From: Dyella sp. GSA-30
GTDB taxonomy: Bacteria; Pseudomonadota; Gammaproteobacteria; Xanthomonadales; Rhodanobacteraceae
Reading direction: 5' to 3'
Length of the DNA: 64,000 nt
Assembly (NCBI RefSeq): GCF_027924605.1
Contig: NZ_AP027042.1
Span: 3,263,524 to 3,327,523, forward strand
Below, piece after piece: positions 35,054 to 43,951 of the stretch (position 1 is the stretch's first letter; each line of letters begins with the position of its first letter). Below the pieces are notes generated by a model that had not been told where the DNA came from, did not search any database, and saw only the letters and a list, made by a program, of their open reading frames with translations. A program made the translations under genes and the position numbers.

Positions 35054-35736
35054 GTGTCGATATCGCCATTCACCGCATCATGAACGACGCGCAGCGTCGA
35101 TTCGAACTGGATGTGGCGTTTCGTTCGGACCGGCGTCGCATCGTGCTTTACGGTCCGTCCGGTGCGGGCAAGAGCCTGACCTTGCGTGCCATCGCCGGGC
35201 TGCTGAAACCGGACCGTGGACACATCGTGGTGAACGGACGCTCCCTGTTCGATGCCGCGCGGCCGCTGAATCTGCCGACGCAGTATCGAAAGGTCGGCTA
35301 TCTGTTCCAGGACTATGCGTTGTTTCCGCATCTTACGGTGGCGCAGAACGTGGCGTTCGGCGTGCAACGCGGCATGTTCAATCCACGCCGGCATGGGGAT
35401 GTGCCGGCGCCGGCCTTGCGCTGGCTGCAGGCATTCGAGCTGGAGCAGATTGCAGGTAACTATCCCGCGCAGATTTCCGGCGGTCAGAAACAACGCGTGG
35501 CCCTCGCTCGTGCACTGGCTGCCGAACCGGACATCTTGCTGCTGGACGAGCCGTTTTCGGCGCTCGATCCGGCGCTGAAAAGCCGCATGCGCAACGAGCT
35601 GACCATGGTGCAGGCGCAGCTCGATCTGCAGATGCTGGTAATTACCCACGATCCCGCCGATGCTGAGGCGCTCGGCCAGCATGTATTCGAGATCCATGAA
35701 GGTCGCGTACGCAGCGAGTCGAACGTCTCAGCGTAG
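35050..35736 (+). CDS. modC: Molybdate ABC ATPase ModC, short form
   Basis: A 228-residue ATPase with Walker A GPSGAGKS (residues 35-42), signature ISGGQKQRV, Walker B ILLLDEPFSALD and the H-loop ITHD. E. coli ModC is about 350 residues because it ends in a molybdate-sensing TOBE/Mop domain; here the protein stops soon after the ATPase, so that domain is missing. Transport inhibition by internal molybdate through this domain is therefore not expected. The stop overlaps the end of the convergent mocA gene by nine bases. Confidence 0.92.
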   Translation: MSVDIAIHRIMNDAQRRFELDVAFRSDRRRIVLYGPSGAGKSLTLRAIAGLLKPDRGHIVVNGRSLFDAARPLNLPTQYRKVGYLFQDYALFPHLTVAQNVAFGVQRGMFNPRRHGDVPAPALRWLQAFELEQIAGNYPAQISGGQKQRVALARALAAEPDILLLDEPFSALDPALKSRMRNELTMVQAQLDLQMLVITHDPADAEALGQHVFEIHEGRVRSESNVSA

Positions 35737-36312
35737 AAGGTGGGCCAGATCGTCCGGTGTGTCGATATCTATGGCGGCGTGAGGCATGGGCAGGGCGCGA
35801 ACGCGTTCGGCGTGGCGTTGCAACAGGACACGTGCGCCCTGCGGGCCGGACAGTTTCATCAGGGCATCGATATCGCCGCGAGGAAACAGGCAAGGAGGCC
35901 CGAGCACACCGGCGAAGCTCGCCGCGATGATGAACTCCGGATCCAGGCGATGTGCGTCGATAAGCAGTTGCAGATCGTAGGCGTCGATCAGCGCCTGATC
36001 GGCGAGGCACAGCATGACGGCAGATAGACCAGGATGTTGCTGTGTCAGCTGTTGCACACCCAGTGCGATCGAACCGCCCAGACCTTCGTGCCATTGCGGA
36101 TTGAACGCAAGCGACACATCCAGGCCATCGAGCAGGGGCTCGATCGCATCGCGATGCGCGCCGAGCACCACGGTGACGGTCGCGCCGGTCTGAACAGCTT
36201 CTCTGGCCACGCGATGCACCAGCGGCACACCATCGATCAGCGTGGCTTGCTTGGCCGAGCCGAAGCGGCTTGCTTCGCCGGCCGCCAGCAACACGATGCC
36301 GATCTCGCTCAT
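35728..36312 (-). CDS. mocA: Molybdenum cofactor cytidylyltransferase-like protein (MocA type)
   Basis: A 194-residue nucleotidyltransferase with the N-terminal signature LLAAGEASRFGSAKQ, the nucleotide-binding loop of the MobA/MocA group. MocA adds CMP to the molybdopterin cofactor, making the cytosine form used by xanthine-oxidase-family enzymes. It overlaps the xdhC stop by four bases, and a client enzyme of that family lies at 41.2-44.0 kb, so cytidylyl transfer is the better reading than guanylyl transfer. The start is the ATG at 36312. Confidence 0.85.
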   Translation of the reverse strand: MSEIGIVLLAAGEASRFGSAKQATLIDGVPLVHRVAREAVQTGATVTVVLGAHRDAIEPLLDGLDVSLAFNPQWHEGLGGSIALGVQQLTQQHPGLSAVMLCLADQALIDAYDLQLLIDAHRLDPEFIIAASFAGVLGPPCLFPRGDIDALMKLSGPQGARVLLQRHAERVRALPMPHAAIDIDTPDDLAHLLR

Positions 36313-37406
36313 GAGTGGATCGGACCGCTGGTGACGCTCAGTCGTCGGCCTTCGCGCGCGTTGAACGTGGCGACGATCTCGGCGAGCACGGCCAGTGCGA
36401 TTTCCTGTGGCGTGTCCGAACCGATATCGAGCCCCGCCGGTACGTGCAACTGATCGAACTGCCCGTCGAGCGCGTGGTTCATTCGTCGGGCACGGTCGCG
36501 CGAGCCGATGGCACCGACATAAGCCGGAGAGCTGTCGCCCAGGGCGTTGAGGTATTCCACGTCGAGTTCGTAGCGATGCGTCATCACGACGACCGCGGTG
36601 AACTCGTCCGGTTTCAACAGCTCGCAAACCGTGCTTGGGGTAGCAACGCGCGCCACGACCTTTGCCGGTAAGGCCGTGGCGAGCAGTCGTTCGGCGTGGC
36701 TATCTACGACGGTCACCTGCCAGCCCAGCGTCAATGCCAGGTCGACCATGGCGCGTGCACCCACGTTGGCGCCGATCAAGGCCAGTGCCGGTCGCGGATG
36801 CAGTCTTTCGAACAGGGCAGTTACCGCACCGCGTGGGGTGGCCAGTTCCTGGCGTTCGACACAGGCGGAAAGGGCGCTCATGGGCTGGTCGAGCAACGAA
36901 CTCAGCGCTTCGTCGCCGATATCGTCGAAAAGCGTGCGATGCGTGTCGTCGATTCTTCGGCGCGGGCGTGCCTGGACCGTGCCGTCATGGGAGAAAACCG
37001 TGGCCATGCTGCCAAGACGTCGCTCGCCGAGACAGTATTCCAAGGCCTCGAGATAAGCGATGTCCCGATCGCCAAGTACCGGTTCGATCAATACATCCAG
37101 CTCGCCGCCACAACCCATTTCGATCAGCACGTCGTAGTTGGCATCGCGGTTGTAATGCACCAACTGGGTCTGGCCGGTGGCGATGACTTCGTTGGCACGA
37201 AAGACGATATCGCGTTGCGGACAACCGCCGGCCAGCTCGCAGACGATGCGGCCGTCGCCGCGCACCAGCATGCTGGTACCGGCACGGCGGAAGGTGGAGC
37301 CGTGCGTATAGGTAATCGTCGCCAGCGCCGCGCCACCTGCGAAGCCGTCGCGTTGAAGTTCGCGCAGCGCGTCGATCAGCGCCTGCAGCTCCTGTGGCGA
37401 GTTCAT
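36309..37406 (-). CDS. XdhC/CoxI family molybdoenzyme maturation factor
   Basis: A 365-residue protein with the XdhC/CoxI N-terminal domain (ATITYTHGSTFRRAGTSML, GGCPQRD near residue 60, MGCGGELDVLIEP near residue 97) and the Rossmann-type C-terminal domain (ALIGANVGARAMVDLAL). XdhC-type chaperones carry the sulfurated cofactor to xanthine-oxidase-family enzymes. The conserved cysteines C61 and C98 are present. Located between the moeB-like gene and mocA, overlapping both by four bases. Confidence 0.9.
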   Translation of the reverse strand: MNSPQELQALIDALRELQRDGFAGGAALATITYTHGSTFRRAGTSMLVRGDGRIVCELAGGCPQRDIVFRANEVIATGQTQLVHYNRDANYDVLIEMGCGGELDVLIEPVLGDRDIAYLEALEYCLGERRLGSMATVFSHDGTVQARPRRRIDDTHRTLFDDIGDEALSSLLDQPMSALSACVERQELATPRGAVTALFERLHPRPALALIGANVGARAMVDLALTLGWQVTVVDSHAERLLATALPAKVVARVATPSTVCELLKPDEFTAVVVMTHRYELDVEYLNALGDSSPAYVGAIGSRDRARRMNHALDGQFDQLHVPAGLDIGSDTPQEIALAVLAEIVATFNAREGRRLSVTSGPIHS

Positions 37407-38488
37407 GGTGTCGTGGCTGCGGCATCCATATGCATGCCGGTCCAGCCGCCGCGCAGGGAATAGACATTGGTATAGCCTTGTTCGCGCAGGCGCTCGGCGG
37501 CGTAGCGGCTACGCGCGCCGCGCGCGCAAATCAGCAGCCAGTGGCTGTTGGCGAAACTTGCCGCGTGGTCGAGCACTTCACCGGAGGGAATCCACAGCGC
37601 CTGGGTTTGAAGCGGATCGGCTTCGATCTCGTCGCGTTCGCGCAGGTCGACCAGTTGATAACCCGCCAGCACGGCGGCCTGCAGGCTTGGAAAATCCCGC
37701 TCCAGTGCTTCGTTCGATCGGCGCGCCGACAGACCTAGCTCGGATTCGGCATGACAGTCGTGCTCGGCGCGGCGGGTGCGAATGCGGCGCATCTCCAGAT
37801 CGGTCAAGTCGACCAGCACCAGGTCGTTGGCCAGTTTGCCGGGCAGATCGAGCAGAAGCTTCAAGGCCTCATTGGCTTGCAGCGTGCCGAGCACGCCCGG
37901 TGCCGGCCCCAATACACCTGATATTTCACAACTGCCCAGTTGTGCCGGGTCGGGTTCCTGCGGCCAGAGGCAGCGCATGCACGGCGTGGCCTGATCCGGA
38001 CGATAGACATGCAGCTGGCCTTCGTATTGATACACGCTGGCGAAGATCACCGGTTTGCCGGTGACGACCGCCGCATCGCTGCAAAGATAGCGGCTGCGCA
38101 TATCGTCGGTGCATTCGAGGATCAGATCGTAGGACGCAAACAGCGGCACGATCTCTTCGGCGGTCAAGGCGTGATCGATGCAGGCGACATCGACGCTGGG
38201 ATTGAGCGCGCGGATACGCCGCGCCGCCAGCAGCACCTTGGATTGGCCGATGTCCGCCGCGTCGTACAAGGTCTGCCGATGCAGGTTGCTCGCTTCCAAT
38301 ACGTCGCTGTCGACGATGCCGATATGGCCCACGCCGGCACCGGCCAGGTAGGCGAGCACCGGGCAGCCGAGACCGCCGGCACCGATGACCAGCACCCGGC
38401 TTGCCGCCAGCCTGGCCTGGCCCTCCGGCCCGACCGCGGCCAGTCGCGTCTGGCGCGAATAATCGGGTACGAAGCCGTCGTTGCTCAC
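37403..38488 (-). CDS. MoeB/ThiF adenylyltransferase fused to a rhodanese domain
   Basis: A 361-residue fusion. Residues 1-250 are an E1-like adenylating enzyme: VIGAGGLGCPVLAYLAGAG with VDSDVLEASNLHRQ binds ATP, CMRCLW is part of the zinc site and the SCEISGVLGPAPG segment holds a conserved cysteine. Residues 265-361 are a rhodanese domain with the active-site loop CARGARS and RGGWTGM. Such fusions adenylate a small sulfur-carrier protein (MoaD or ThiS) and supply its sulfur. I chose the GTG at 38488, preceded by GAGGAAA and overlapping mobA by four bases. Its position in the operon favours MoaD, though no moaD gene is in the window. Confidence 0.88.
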   Translation of the reverse strand: MSNDGFVPDYSRQTRLAAVGPEGQARLAASRVLVIGAGGLGCPVLAYLAGAGVGHIGIVDSDVLEASNLHRQTLYDAADIGQSKVLLAARRIRALNPSVDVACIDHALTAEEIVPLFASYDLILECTDDMRSRYLCSDAAVVTGKPVIFASVYQYEGQLHVYRPDQATPCMRCLWPQEPDPAQLGSCEISGVLGPAPGVLGTLQANEALKLLLDLPGKLANDLVLVDLTDLEMRRIRTRRAEHDCHAESELGLSARRSNEALERDFPSLQAAVLAGYQLVDLRERDEIEADPLQTQALWIPSGEVLDHAASFANSHWLLICARGARSRYAAERLREQGYTNVYSLRGGWTGMHMDAAATTP

Positions 38489-39087
38489 GAAGCTTTCCTC
38501 AACCGTTGCAGGATGTCTTCGCGTTCGCCGGGTGAATTGGCGTTGTCCAGCGCCTGTGGATCGACCGGGGCGATCAGTTTCGTATCGATCGCGATCAGGC
38601 CCTTGCGCGGGCAAACCCGTCCGGTCGCAACGCTCGCGGCCAGAGCGTCGATCGCCGACGGTTCCCAGATCGCACAAAGCGGTTCGGGCAGGCCGTCGTG
38701 CGCGCTGGTAAACGCAGTCGCATCGCGTGAAACATCGCGAGCGGCAAGCAGCGCATGCAAGGTCGCGCTATTGAGCAAGGGCAGGTCGCAGGCAAGCACC
38801 AGCCACGCGGCATCCGGGTGAGCCGCATGTGCAGCAAGGATGCCGGCGGCTGGCCCGATATCGGCAAGCTGGTCGACGATCTGCGGCAGGCTGCGACGCG
38901 TTTCTTCATTGCGCTGATCCTCGCGCACCGACACATAAGCCTGCTCGACTACGGTTTCCAGCAGGCGATACGCAGTCAGCAGTTGCGGCTGGTCGCCATA
39001 GTTCAGCAAGGCCTTGTCCTGGCCCATGCGTCGACTGGCGCCGCCGGTCAGCAACAGACCATAGAGTGGACGAACCGGGGTATTCAT
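38485..39087 (-). CDS. mobA: Molybdopterin nucleotidyltransferase (MobA-like)
   Basis: A 200-residue enzyme with the signature GLLLTGGASRRMGQDKALL, the GTP/CTP loop of MobA. CDLPLL follows near residue 95. MobA makes the guanine dinucleotide form of the cofactor for DMSO-reductase-type enzymes. Both a MobA-like and a MocA-like protein are in the operon, so the cell can apparently make both forms. GGAG lies eight bases before the ATG at 39087. It overlaps moaC and the moeB-like gene by four bases each. Confidence 0.88.
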   Translation of the reverse strand: MNTPVRPLYGLLLTGGASRRMGQDKALLNYGDQPQLLTAYRLLETVVEQAYVSVREDQRNEETRRSLPQIVDQLADIGPAAGILAAHAAHPDAAWLVLACDLPLLNSATLHALLAARDVSRDATAFTSAHDGLPEPLCAIWEPSAIDALAASVATGRVCPRKGLIAIDTKLIAPVDPQALDNANSPGEREDILQRLRKAS

Positions 39088-39563
39088 GGCGTGGGCTCCG
39101 TAAGATCGATATCGCGCTTGCCGCCGCTCTTGCTCAGCAGACGCACGTCGCCGATCACCATGGCGTGCGACATCGCCTTGCACATGTCGTAGATGGTCAG
39201 CGCGGCGATGCTGGCGCCGGTCAGCGCCTCCATCTCCACGCCGGTGGTGCCGCGGCAGGCCACTTCGCACTCGATCACCGCGTCATCGCCTTCGATATGG
39301 ATGTCGAGGTTGCAGCGTTCAATGGCCAGCGGATGGCAAAGCGGGATCAGTTGCGGGGTGGCCTTTGCGCCCATGACACCGGCAATCTGGGCGACCGTGA
39401 TTACCGCGCCCTTGGGCGTGACATAGCCGGCATCGCGCAAGGCGGCGGCGACATCGGCAGGGAAGCTGACCCGCGCCTGCGCGCGGGCAACGCGCCGCGT
39501 GATGGCCTTGTCGCCCACATCGACCATGCGTGGCTGTTGATTTTCGTCGACGTGCGAAAGCAT
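39084..39563 (-). CDS. moaC: Cyclic pyranopterin monophosphate synthase MoaC
   Basis: A 159-residue enzyme that, with MoaA, converts GTP to cyclic pyranopterin. The motifs LIPLCHPLAI, GTTGVEMEALTGAS, MCKAM and the C-terminal KSGGKRDI (catalytic lysines) are all present. It is the second gene of the leftward cofactor operon, with a 36-base gap from moeA. MoaA is not in the window. Confidence 0.96.
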   Translation of the reverse strand: MLSHVDENQQPRMVDVGDKAITRRVARAQARVSFPADVAAALRDAGYVTPKGAVITVAQIAGVMGAKATPQLIPLCHPLAIERCNLDIHIEGDDAVIECEVACRGTTGVEMEALTGASIAALTIYDMCKAMSHAMVIGDVRLLSKSGGKRDIDLTEPTP

Positions 39564-39599
39564 CTTTAAGTCACTCCTGCATGAACAGCGGCGCGCCGG

Positions 39600-40802
39600 T
39601 CATGACCATGCGCGAAAGGGCGCCGTAAAACCCGCTTCGAACGGCGACGCATTCGGTGGTAGCTCGATAATGCCATCCGTGCGCACCAGCGAAGCGAAAT
39701 CACCGGACGTCGCCGACGGTACGGGTTGCGCCATCAGGCGGCCATCGTCACCGTCTTCGAGTGCGACGGGAATGAAGCAGGTAAGGCTGGCATGGGTGGT
39801 CAGCGGCGCGGCGAGGGTTACCGCGCGTGGCCGCGATGCCGGCATGCCGCTGGCGGCGCGCAATGCGGGTAGCACGTAGCGCAGCGTGCATACGAGCGCG
39901 GAGACGGGATTACCGGGCAGGGCAAAGACCGGTTTGTCGCCCGGGGCGATGCCGAACCACATCGGTTTTCCGGGCCGTTGCGCGATCTTGTGGAAGACTT
40001 GTTTGACACCCAGTGTTTCCAGCGCACTCGGGATGTAATCGCGCTGCCCCATCGAGACGCCGCCGCACAGCACGATCACGTCACGGTGTCGCAGCAGCTC
40101 GTCGAGCAAACCCAGGATGCGTTTACGCTCATCGGTGACGTGATGCACCGACACCTCGCCAAAATGGGCATCGCGCAGTGCCGCGGCGATGGCATGGTCG
40201 TTGGAGCGTCGGATCTGCCAAGGTTCCGGTTGCGCATCGATGTCGACCAGTTCGTCGCCGGTCGACACGACGGCAATGGCGGGCAGGCGGGAAACCTCGA
40301 CATCGGCGATACCATTGGTAGCCAGCACGGCGATTTCCGGTGCGCGCAGCATCCGCCCCGGCGACAACAGCAGATCGCCTTCGCGGCAGTCCGAGCCGCG
40401 GCGATGCACGAACTGTCCCACGGCGTTTACCGCGCCGGCCGTCAGGTTGGCGTAGCCTTCCGACTTGCGCAGGCTTTCGACCGGCACCACCGTATCGGCG
40501 CCTTGCGGCAACATGGCGCCGGTCATCACTTCCAGGCAGTCGCCCGTCGTCGCGAGGGTCATGGCGGTCTCGCCGGCCAGCTGAGTGCCGGCGATGCGAT
40601 AGCGCGCAAGCGACACTTCGTGGCGGATGGCGATGCCGTCCATCATGACGCGGTCGAAGGGCGGTTGATCGCGATCGGCACGGATGTCCTGGCGTAATAC
40701 GCGGCCTTGCGCCAGCGCCAGCGGAATGCGCTCGGTGGCAAAACGCGGCATATGCGCTTCGATCAAGGCCTCGGCGGCCGCCACGCTGATCGGTCCCTCC
40801 AC
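39600..40802 (-). CDS. moeA: Molybdopterin molybdenumtransferase MoeA
   Basis: A 400-residue enzyme that inserts molybdenum into molybdopterin. The N-terminal domain has PPFDRVMMDGIA, the central domain has VVSTGDELV, DVIVLCGGVSMGQRD and GKPMWFG, and the C-terminal domain has LPGNPVSALV. It starts at GTG (40802) with GGAG upstream and is the first gene of the leftward operon moeA-moaC-mobA-moeB/rhodanese-xdhC-mocA. The upstream gap holds a long inverted repeat and the divergent iorA start. Confidence 0.95.
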   Translation of the reverse strand: MEGPISVAAAEALIEAHMPRFATERIPLALAQGRVLRQDIRADRDQPPFDRVMMDGIAIRHEVSLARYRIAGTQLAGETAMTLATTGDCLEVMTGAMLPQGADTVVPVESLRKSEGYANLTAGAVNAVGQFVHRRGSDCREGDLLLSPGRMLRAPEIAVLATNGIADVEVSRLPAIAVVSTGDELVDIDAQPEPWQIRRSNDHAIAAALRDAHFGEVSVHHVTDERKRILGLLDELLRHRDVIVLCGGVSMGQRDYIPSALETLGVKQVFHKIAQRPGKPMWFGIAPGDKPVFALPGNPVSALVCTLRYVLPALRAASGMPASRPRAVTLAAPLTTHASLTCFIPVALEDGDDGRLMAQPVPSATSGDFASLVRTDGIIELPPNASPFEAGFTAPFRAWS

Positions 40803-40867
40803 GTATCGACTCCGGACTTGAAACGGGCTGGCAGTTTAGCGCGGCTGGAAGGGAGTTTCGAAAACAT

Positions 40868-41005
40868 CTCCTATTCGTCATCCCGGCGCAGGCCGGGACC
40901 CAGTGGCTCCAGTGGTCGGTCTTCGCAAATGCGTTCGGGCTCTGACACGACAACCTACCACTAACGTCACTGGATCCCGACCTGCGCCGGGATGACGGAT
41001 AGGAG
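40868..41005. repeat. Long inverted repeat, family C
   Basis: Arms 40868-40905 and 40968-41005 are complementary over 38 bases with three mismatches, around a 62-base centre. The arm contains CGTCATCCCGGCGCAGGCCG. This is the type of dispersed extragenic element seen in many proteobacterial genomes. Confidence 0.8.
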
Positions 41006-41102
41006 GCGTTTCTACACGCCGCCTTTACATCTGAGCATGGCACGCAACACAAACAAGCCACTTAAAGATCAAGTTAGTTTTTTTGTGCTCAAGCGAGTGC
41101 TT

Positions 41103-41160
41103 TAATGGCCCATTAGCGGAGGGTCCTCGGCCTAATGCCTCTCAGGGATTGAGACCGAAT
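41103..41160 (+). promoter_or_regulatory. Palindrome and structured leader before iorA
   Basis: TAATGG-C-CCATTA (41103-41115) is a perfect 6-1-6 palindrome, a possible operator. The following bases can form short hairpins (GAGG/CCTC near 41119-41128 and TCTCA/TGAGA near 41140-41154) before the ribosome site at 41165. It may be a structured leader RNA; I could not match it to a known riboswitch class. Confidence 0.35.
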
Positions 41161-41177
41161 CAAACTGGGAGATATCT

Positions 41178-41681
41178 ATGTTGTCCTTGTCCGTCAATGG
41201 TCAGTCGCACCAGGTCGACGTTCCGCCCGACATGCCGCTGCTATGGGTATTGCGCGACGTCATCGGGCTTACCGGGACCAAGTTCGGCTGCGGGATTGCG
41301 CAGTGCGGCGCCTGCACCGTTCATCTGGATGGCCAGCCGGTACGTTCTTGCGTATTGCCGGTCGGCTCGATCGGTAGCAAGGCCATCACCACCATCGAAG
41401 CGGTGGGCAACACGCCCAATGGCGCCAAAGTGCAGCAGGCCTGGCTCGAGGTCGACGTCGTGCAATGCGGTTACTGCCAATCGGGCCAGATCATGTCGGC
41501 GACGGCCTTGCTCAATCGCACCGCCAATCCCAGCGATGCGGATATCGATGCGGCCATGTCCGGCAATATTTGCCGCTGCGGTACCTACGTGCGCATCCGT
41601 GCGGCGATCAAGCAGGCTGCTACCGGCAAGCTCGATATCCTGCAGACCATCGTGACCGCACCGCAAGGAGCCGCGTCATGA
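41178..41681 (+). CDS. Molybdohydroxylase 2Fe-2S subunit (IorA type)
   Basis: A 167-residue iron-sulfur subunit. The plant-type ferredoxin cluster is held by CGIAQCGAC with a further cysteine at SCVL, the second cluster by CGYCQSG and CRCGTY. It has no signal peptide, so it must cross the membrane with the Tat-carrying large subunit. GGGAG lies eight bases before the ATG. The pairing of a small [2Fe-2S]2 protein with a large subunit lacking a FAD subunit is that of isoquinoline 1-oxidoreductase and related aldehyde oxidases, which use a cytochrome as acceptor. Confidence 0.92.
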   Translation: MLSLSVNGQSHQVDVPPDMPLLWVLRDVIGLTGTKFGCGIAQCGACTVHLDGQPVRSCVLPVGSIGSKAITTIEAVGNTPNGAKVQQAWLEVDVVQCGYCQSGQIMSATALLNRTANPSDADIDAAMSGNICRCGTYVRIRAAIKQAATGKLDILQTIVTAPQGAAS

Positions 41682-43951
41682 GCAACGACACGCAACATCT
41701 GCCGACCGATGAGTCGATCGACATCAGCCGTCGTCGCGCGCTCCAGCACACCGGCCTGGCCATTGCCTTCCTGTGGCTGGGCGGCAGCGGCATCGCATCG
41801 GCCAGTATCAGTGCGCGTCGCCAGCCGGGCGATGCGGAGGCCGCAGCGGCCGATGGCAACCCGCCGTTCGCGCCCAATGCCTTTATCCGCATCGACACCG
41901 ACGGCAGCATTCGCCTGGTCATGCCCTCGGTGGAGATGGGGCAGGCGATCTATACCGGCATGAGCATGATGATCGCCGAAGAACTCGGCGTCGGCCTGGA
42001 TCAGATCAAGGTCGAAGCCTCGCCGCCCAGCGATCAGCTCTATGGCATTCCCGCGCTTGGCGGACAGATTACCGGCGGCTCCACCAGCACGCGCGCTACC
42101 TGGCCGGTATTGCGCGAGGCTGGTGCGGTGGCGCGAACCCTGCTGGTCAGCGCGGCGGCGACACAGTGGCAGGTCGATCCGTCGACCTGCTCGGTCGATC
42201 GCGGCGCCGTGCATCATCAGGCATCCGGTCGCAGCGCCAGTTATGGCTCGCTGGCCACGGCGGCCGGCAAGCTGCCGCTGCCTGACAAGGTGCAACTGAA
42301 AGATCCCAAGGATTTCACCCTGATCGGCAAGCCGCTGCGTCGCGTCGACTCGGCCGACAAGGTGAAAGGCGCGACCCAGTTCGGTATCGACGTGCGGCTG
42401 CCTGGCATGAAAGTCGCCGCGGTCAAGGCATGCCCGACATTGAACGGAAAGTTCGTCTCCGTCGACGACAAGCCGGCGCGCGCGATTCCCGGTGTGGTCG
42501 ACGTCATTCATACCGAAGATTCCGTCGCGGTCATCGGTGATCACTTCTGGGCCGCCAAGCGCGGTCTGGAAGCGCTGGACATCCAGTGGAATCTGGGTGA
42601 GAACGCCAAGCTCACCACGCAGCAGTTGCGCGATGCACTGGCCGACAGCGCGCAGAACGGCAAGTCCATCGTCGCCAAGGAAGTCGGCAAGCGGCCCGAA
42701 GGCGGTACGACCGTCGCCTCGACCTATCAGCTGCCGATGCTCGCTCACGCCACCATGGAGCCACTCAATACGACGGTGTTCGTGACCTCGGACAAGTGCG
42801 AAATCTGGGTAGGCACACAGGTGCCGATGCGCGTGGTCGATGTGGCCGCCAAGATCACCGGTCTTGCCGCCGACAAGGTCGTCGTGCACAACCAATATCT
42901 GGGCGGCGGTTTCGGCCGACGCCTGGAAACCGATTCGGTCGAGCAGGCCGTGGCGATCGCCAAGCAGGTGTCCTATCCGGTTAAGGTGATCTGGACACGC
43001 GAAGAAGATATCCGGCATGACCGCGTGCGCCCGATGTATCACGATCTGCTGACGGCGGTGGTCGATGCCGACGGCAAGCCTTTGTGGTTCGGTGATCGCA
43101 CCAGCGGCGGTACCGTGCTTGGTCGTTGGGCGCCTGGTGCGATGGGCAAGAATGGCCTCGACAGCGACGCTGTCGAATGTCTGGTGGAAACGCCTTACGA
43201 CATTCCAAATACAAAGATCGAATGGATCCGCCACGATATGCCGCCCGGTCTTGTCGTCGGCTGGTGGCGTGGGGTCGGGCCTACGCACAATCTGTTTTCG
43301 TTCGAAAGCTTTATCGACGAGCTGGCGCACAAGGCTGGCAAGGACCCGTTGGCCTATCGCCAATCCTTGCTGCAGAAGAATCCGCGCAGTCTGAAAGTGC
43401 TCAATACGGCTGCCGAAAAAATCGGCTGGGGCAGCCAACCGTTGCCCGCGCGCGTGGGTCGCGGGATCGCATTGGGCGAACCGTTCGGCAGCCGTGTCTG
43501 CGCAATCGTGGAGGCGGAGGTCACGCCGCAAGGCGAAGTGGTCATGCGCAAGGCGGTGGTGGCTTTGGACTGCGGTATCGCGATCAATATCAGTTCGATC
43601 GAGGCCCAGGTTCAGGGTGGCCTGCTGTTTGGCCTGAGCGCGGCGCTGTATAGCGAAATCACGCTCAAGAATGGAGCGATCGAGCAAAGCAACTTCCACG
43701 ACTATCGCAATCTGCGCATCAACCAGACGCCGGTCGTCGAAGTGCATCGGATCGAGAACGACGAAGCGCCGGGTGGGCTCGGCGAGGTCGGCACGGCGAT
43801 CGCCGCGCCGGCGTTGGCGAACGCGATTTTTGCGGCAACCGGCGTGCGTCTCTACAAGCTTCCGGTCGATCGCACGCTGCTGGTGCAGAGTGGCGATGCC
43901 ATGCAGCACGTCGTGTCATTGGAATCTGGCAAGGGGAGGGACGTGGCATGA
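41678..43951 (+). CDS. Molybdohydroxylase large (Mo-binding) subunit, Tat-exported
   Basis: A 757-residue molybdopterin-binding subunit of the xanthine oxidase family. Residues 1-45 have a twin-arginine signal ([12 protein letters not shown] then a hydrophobic stretch). The first half includes the aldehyde oxidase a/b hammerhead domain (around residues 215-300); the cofactor-binding domain follows, with [13 protein letters not shown] near residue 410 and the C-terminal [19 protein letters not shown] where the active-site glutamate lies. The start is the ATG at 41678, overlapping the small subunit stop. Family members oxidise N-heterocycles or aldehydes; the substrate cannot be told from sequence. 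XdhC and MocA genes 1 kb away fit its cofactor needs. Confidence 0.92.
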   Translation: MSNDTQHLPTDESIDISRRRALQHTGLAIAFLWLGGSGIASASISARRQPGDAEAAAADGNPPFAPNAFIRIDTDGSIRLVMPSVEMGQAIYTGMSMMIAEELGVGLDQIKVEASPPSDQLYGIPALGGQITGGSTSTRATWPVLREAGAVARTLLVSAAATQWQVDPSTCSVDRGAVHHQASGRSASYGSLATAAGKLPLPDKVQLKDPKDFTLIGKPLRRVDSADKVKGATQFGIDVRLPGMKVAAVKACPTLNGKFVSVDDKPARAIPGVVDVIHTEDSVAVIGDHFWAAKRGLEALDIQWNLGENAKLTTQQLRDALADSAQNGKSIVAKEVGKRPEGGTTVASTYQLPMLAHATMEPLNTTVFVTSDKCEIWVGTQVPMRVVDVAAKITGLAADKVVVHNQYLGGGFGRRLETDSVEQAVAIAKQVSYPVKVIWTREEDIRHDRVRPMYHDLLTAVVDADGKPLWFGDRTSGGTVLGRWAPGAMGKNGLDSDAVECLVETPYDIPNTKIEWIRHDMPPGLVVGWWRGVGPTHNLFSFESFIDELAHKAGKDPLAYRQSLLQKNPRSLKVLNTAAEKIGWGSQPLPARVGRGIALGEPFGSRVCAIVEAEVTPQGEVVMRKAVVALDCGIAINISSIEAQVQGGLLFGLSAALYSEITLKNGAIEQSNFHDYRNLRINQTPVVEVHRIENDEAPGGLGEVGTAIAAPALANAIFAATGVRLYKLPVDRTLLVQSGDAMQHVVSLESGKGRDVA

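Larger units (their letters stand above)
40803..41177. promoter_or_regulatory. Divergent moeA/iorA intergenic region
   Basis: The 375 bases between moeA and the iorA-like gene hold a long inverted repeat (40868-41005), an AT-rich stretch with a run of seven T near 41080, and a G/C-rich leader just before iorA. Nothing else gene-like was found. The promoters of both molybdenum operons must lie here. Confidence 0.6.

Noticed and set aside
35728-36312. Naming this gene mobA
   Set aside because: Its place next to xdhC and the presence of a better MobA-like gene at 38485 favour the MocA cytidylyl type.
41585-43909. 774-codon minus-strand frame opposite the molybdohydroxylase large subunit
   Set aside because: Long only because of high GC at third positions; composition of a mirror frame and no domain.
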